Origin: JAVXCQ01 sp036659415
GTDB taxonomy: Bacteria; Bacillota; Negativicutes; Acidaminococcales; Acidaminococcaceae
Length of the DNA: 14,821 bases
NCBI GenBank assembly: GCA_036659415.1
Contig: JAVXCQ010000027.1
Coordinates: forward strand, 1 to 14,821
Direction: 5' to 3'
Within the stretch, counting starts at the first letter, position 1; each line of letters starts with the position of its first letter. The translations under genes were made by a program, and so were the position numbers. The notes beneath the pieces were generated by a model that had not been told where the DNA came from, made no database searches, and was given only the letters and a program-made list of their open reading frames with translations. This document shows positions 12,579 through 14,821 of the stretch, piece by piece.

Positions 12579-14375
12579 CTAAAGCTTATCGTCCGTGTGG
12601 TCGTCGGTGAGAGGTGTTTTACCAAGATTGGTGGTTAAAGTTTCACGAGTAAATTTATAAGCGGGCGAAGCAATGCTTTGAGCCGCTACTTGTCGATTAG
12701 ACGTGACGCCGAGCAGGCTACCAACCAAGTCATAGATTAAATCGTTGGTAAAATAGGCACCCGTGTTTTTTCTTAGGGTCTGCGCCGCTACCGGGATTAA
12801 CGCTTGATAGGCTTTGGCAATATAGACAAACATGGGAATGCGCACTAGGGCAAAGTCGGAGAAATTCGGTTGCCGACGTTTGTCGGGAATGGTTGCGTGG
12901 TCAGAGAAGTAGACTAGAGCCGCAAGCCCCAAATGTTCTTGGGCATAGTCCTTAATCTGCTGGAGCAAGGCATCAGTATAGGCGAGGGAGTTATCGTAGT
13001 TATCTAGAAGATGGTACTTGCCGGGAGTACCCCATTTGGTAAATTCCGCTGGGTAGCGAGTTTGGAAGTTATCGTGGCTACCCATGAGATGGAGGATAAT
13101 AAAGTTGTTGTGGGTAGGGTCTACGGTTCGCACATAATCCAGCAAAGCTTCATCATACTGAACTTTATTGAGTTCTTGTTGCGTCCATTTGGCGTTGTCT
13201 GCGGTGTTGGCAATGAGAGTGACCTGAGTATCAGCACAGCCGAGATGGCCTTGGTTGCTAAACCAACTAGTGGTATAGCCGGCTTTTTTTGCGAGGTCAA
13301 GGACGGAGCAGGCTTGGTTGAAAGGCAATTCATTATATTGATTGGCCTCGGTGAGTGCCCGCTCAATCACGGGGATTGTTTGGTGCCAACAGGCATAAGC
13401 GTGAGGAAAAAGGAAAAATTCTTCCGTGTGGGCTTGCGAGGTTAACCAGGGGGTAGTGTCACGAGGATAAGCACTAAACAGACTCATATGGTCACGAGAA
13501 GCAGATTCACCAATGACGACGATGATAGTGTGGGGGGCTGCACCTTGAGGTAAGTTAGCCGTGTCTACTTGCAAGGAAGCAAAACGCTCCTGATGGGTAG
13601 TTTCGTAAGCTTGGGCTGAGTGAAAATAGTCTTTTACATCAAAAAACAGCTCAATTAAACCCATACGTTTGAAAACACTTTTGTAAAGATAGTGGCTGAG
13701 GGCGAAAATGAGGAGCACGAGTAAGCCGGTAGAAAGCCAGCCCATTTGTTGCAGGCCAAGAAGCTGTGCCGTACCCAGATTTAGGGTGTAGAAACAAGCT
13801 AGAAAAAGTAGCGGCGTGACTACTACAGCTGTTAAAGCTAAAAAGCCAAAGGCTTTTAGAAATTCCAATGTTTCGTTATAGTCAGTTTGCTGTGTGGCCA
13901 TAAGCCCGGCTTCGGAAACACAGACACCATAAATGCGGTAATAGACGGCTTGCAAGACAGGGATGACCAAAAAGAGTACTTCTAAAGTGGCTAGCAAAGC
14001 GGCACCTGTGCCAGTGAAACCGTAATGAAAGCATAATAATTGTAATGCGCTGAGGATGGCAATGAGATAGAAGCCAAAAACAAAATCATAGGGCCAGTTA
14101 AAAAACACAGCACTTTTACGATTAGTGAGGCAATAAAAAGTAGGATAGGCTAGCATCCAGCTCAGGCCTACCAATAGGGTGGGCATAAGTGGCGGCGCTA
14201 AGAGCATAGTATCTGCTAGGGCGGCTGGTAAACAGGCTAGGAGCGCACAGGGTAAAAAGCGGCGCATTTGCAAATAAAAAGCTTTATGTCCTAGTCCCTT
14301 GGAAATGACCGCATAGTAAGTAAAACTAAAGGCATAGAGTACAGCCGCAGAGAGGCAATAAGTCAACCAGTTCAA
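12579..14375 (-). CDS. Phosphoethanolamine transferase, EptA/CptA type
   Basis: This 598-residue integral membrane enzyme likely transfers phosphoethanolamine from phosphatidylethanolamine to lipid A or core sugars on the periplasmic side. The N-terminal half carries several membrane segments (about 1-25, 40-58, 66-84, 96-118, 125-145, 175-198 and 212-232). The catalytic domain starts near 280: VVIGESASRDHMSLFSAYPR has metal-binding E290. ACWHQTIPVIERALTEAN places the nucleophile at T333, as in CptA-like enzymes. HLMGSH (429-434) and YFSDHATIP (489-497), with D492 and H493, supply the other metal ligands. Most relatives read SDHG-E, so the A-T here is unusual. The start is TTG with AAGGAG (14385-14390) 9 bases upstream. 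No nearer ATG fits the conserved N-terminus. It is convergent with the LtaS-like gene and divergent from the GT2 gene. EptA, EptC and CptA cannot be separated here. Confidence 0.9.
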   Translation of the reverse strand: MNWLTYCLSAAVLYAFSFTYYAVISKGLGHKAFYLQMRRFLPCALLACLPAALADTMLLAPPLMPTLLVGLSWMLAYPTFYCLTNRKSAVFFNWPYDFVFGFYLIAILSALQLLCFHYGFTGTGAALLATLEVLFLVIPVLQAVYYRIYGVCVSEAGLMATQQTDYNETLEFLKAFGFLALTAVVVTPLLFLACFYTLNLGTAQLLGLQQMGWLSTGLLVLLIFALSHYLYKSVFKRMGLIELFFDVKDYFHSAQAYETTHQERFASLQVDTANLPQGAAPHTIIVVIGESASRDHMSLFSAYPRDTTPWLTSQAHTEEFFLFPHAYACWHQTIPVIERALTEANQYNELPFNQACSVLDLAKKAGYTTSWFSNQGHLGCADTQVTLIANTADNAKWTQQELNKVQYDEALLDYVRTVDPTHNNFIILHLMGSHDNFQTRYPAEFTKWGTPGKYHLLDNYDNSLAYTDALLQQIKDYAQEHLGLAALVYFSDHATIPDKRRQPNFSDFALVRIPMFVYIAKAYQALIPVAAQTLRKNTGAYFTNDLIYDLVGSLLGVTSNRQVAAQSIASPAYKFTRETLTTNLGKTPLTDDHTDDKL

Positions 14376-14410
14376 TTGATAACACTCCTTGTCCGTCTAA
14401 AATCGAGTTT

Positions 14411-14461
14411 GCCCCGAAAGGGCTACTGTCATTATTATAGCACAACTCATTGTTTCGGGGC
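14411..14461. repeat. 9-bp inverted repeat straddling the minus-strand promoter
   Basis: GCCCCGAAA (14411-14419) and TTTCGGGGC (14453-14461) are perfect reverse complements separated by 33 bases. The predicted minus-strand start near 14427 lies between the arms, so a transcript from that promoter contains only one arm and could not form the hairpin. A paired operator for a DNA-binding protein is therefore a possible reading. Confidence 0.5.
14434..14442 (-). promoter_or_regulatory. Extended -10 promoter for the minus-strand transferase
   Basis: On the minus strand the sequence is TGcTATAAT, a perfect -10 with the extended TG. Transcription would begin near 14427, about 50 bases before the TTG start. 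No -35 match is visible. The 9-bp inverted repeat GCCCCGAAA (14411-14419) and TTTCGGGGC (14453-14461) straddles it. Confidence 0.6.
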
Positions 14462-14494
14462 GGGAGCAAATAAAGGTGCAAGCTAGAGAATTTT

Positions 14495-14512
14495 ATACTA
14501 TAATTATAGTAT
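14495..14512. promoter_or_regulatory. 18-bp perfect palindrome over a TATAAT box upstream of the GT2 gene
   Basis: ATACTATAATTATAGTAT is a perfect palindrome. It contains TATAAT at 14499-14504 on the plus strand and the mirror TATAAT at 14503-14508 on the minus strand. The plus-strand box would start transcription near 14511, some 39 bases before the GT2 start. GTGCAA (14476-14481) lies 17 bases upstream as a weak -35. It may be an operator over a promoter, or simply an AT-rich symmetrical -10 region. Confidence 0.45.
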
Positions 14513-14549
14513 TAAGCAGGTTTTAAATAAGAGATAATAGGTGAAGCAG

Positions 14550-14821
14550 ATGAGTAAGTTAGCGGTTATTGTTTTGACCAAAAATGAAGAAAAAAATATT
14601 GCTGACGTTATTGCCAACGCCAAAGGTTGTGCCGATGAAGTTGTCATCGTCGATTCCGGCAGTACAGATGGTACAGTGACCATGGCACAAGCACTAGGCG
14701 CACGGGTCGTTTATCGGGCGTGGGATCATGATTTTGCGGCTCAAAGGAACTTTGCTCTCACTCAAACAGACGCAGACTGGGTTTTGTACCTAGATGCCGA
14801 TGAAAGAATGGATGGCGAGTT
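14550..14821 (+). CDS. GT2 LPS-core glycosyltransferase, WaaE/KdtX-like (partial, 5' end)
   Basis: The first 90 codons of a family GT2 glycosyltransferase run to the window edge. The protein begins MSKLAVIVLTKNEEKNI, then VVIVDSGSTDGTV (residues 32-44), and reaches DADWVLYLDADERM, whose DxD-type LDADE coordinates the metal and nucleotide sugar. WDHDFAAQRNFAL, between these motifs, is characteristic of the WaaE/KdtX-like subgroup that adds glucose or a related sugar to LPS inner core. AGGTGA (14539-14544) is 5 bases before the ATG. It is transcribed divergently from the phosphoethanolamine transferase and likely continues the LPS-core cluster beyond the window. Donor and acceptor cannot be determined from this fragment. 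Confidence 0.88.
   Translation, partial: MSKLAVIVLTKNEEKNIADVIANAKGCADEVVIVDSGSTDGTVTMAQALGARVVYRAWDHDFAAQRNFALTQTDADWVLYLDADERMDGE

Noticed and set aside
13011..13445. 144-codon plus-strand ORF
   Set aside because: It is antisense to the catalytic domain of the phosphoethanolamine transferase, which has clear motifs. It has no own family signature.

Overview
The window reads as chromosome from a diderm Firmicute of the class Negativicutes, plausibly Acidaminococcaceae or a Phascolarctobacterium-like genome. This is an inference: lipopolysaccharide (LPS) heptose genes, an LptD-like barrel and a porin tail sit beside Firmicute-style strong AGGAGG ribosome sites and AT-rich extended -10 promoters. 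Composition is moderate in GC. Genus cannot be fixed from sequence alone. No tRNA, rRNA, insertion sequence, phage gene or CRISPR array was seen.

Layout. Positions 3-140 are the 3' end of an outer-membrane porin gene, closed by a strong terminator. Three apparently single-gene units follow on the plus strand: a small secreted protein with a CsgG/TolB-like opening (288-830), a VirK/YbjX (DUF535) protein (979-1887), and an exported protein with tandem 20-residue repeats followed by a beta-rich domain (1985-2992). From 3107 to 12504 lies an eight-gene co-directional unit: an lptD-like gene, gmhA, hldE, hldD, gmhB, two GT9 heptosyltransferases and an LtaS-like membrane transferase. A strong palindromic hairpin closes this unit. 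Convergent to it on the minus strand (12579-14375) is an EptA/CptA-type phosphoethanolamine transferase. After a 174-base divergent control region, a GT2 glycosyltransferase of the LPS-core type begins at 14550 and runs off the end.

How the genes work together. GmhA, HldE, GmhB and HldD form a complete route from sedoheptulose 7-phosphate to ADP-L-glycero-beta-D-manno-heptose. The two GT9 enzymes would add heptose to the inner core, and the LptD-like protein would place finished LPS in the outer leaflet. The two alkaline-phosphatase-superfamily membrane enzymes and the WaaE-like GT2 would decorate or extend the core. The region is therefore a compact LPS-core synthesis, modification and export locus.

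The parts that look least routine are regulatory and structural. They are the 151-base hldD-gmhB gap, with competing hairpins and a possible 11-codon leader ORF coupled to gmhB; an 18-bp perfect palindrome over a TATAAT and a 9-bp inverted repeat straddling the opposing promoter in the divergent region; the short LptD-like protein that keeps a four-cysteine pattern; and the repeat protein at 1985. I see no clearly new multi-gene system. The window is mostly recognisable LPS biology with several unexplained details.
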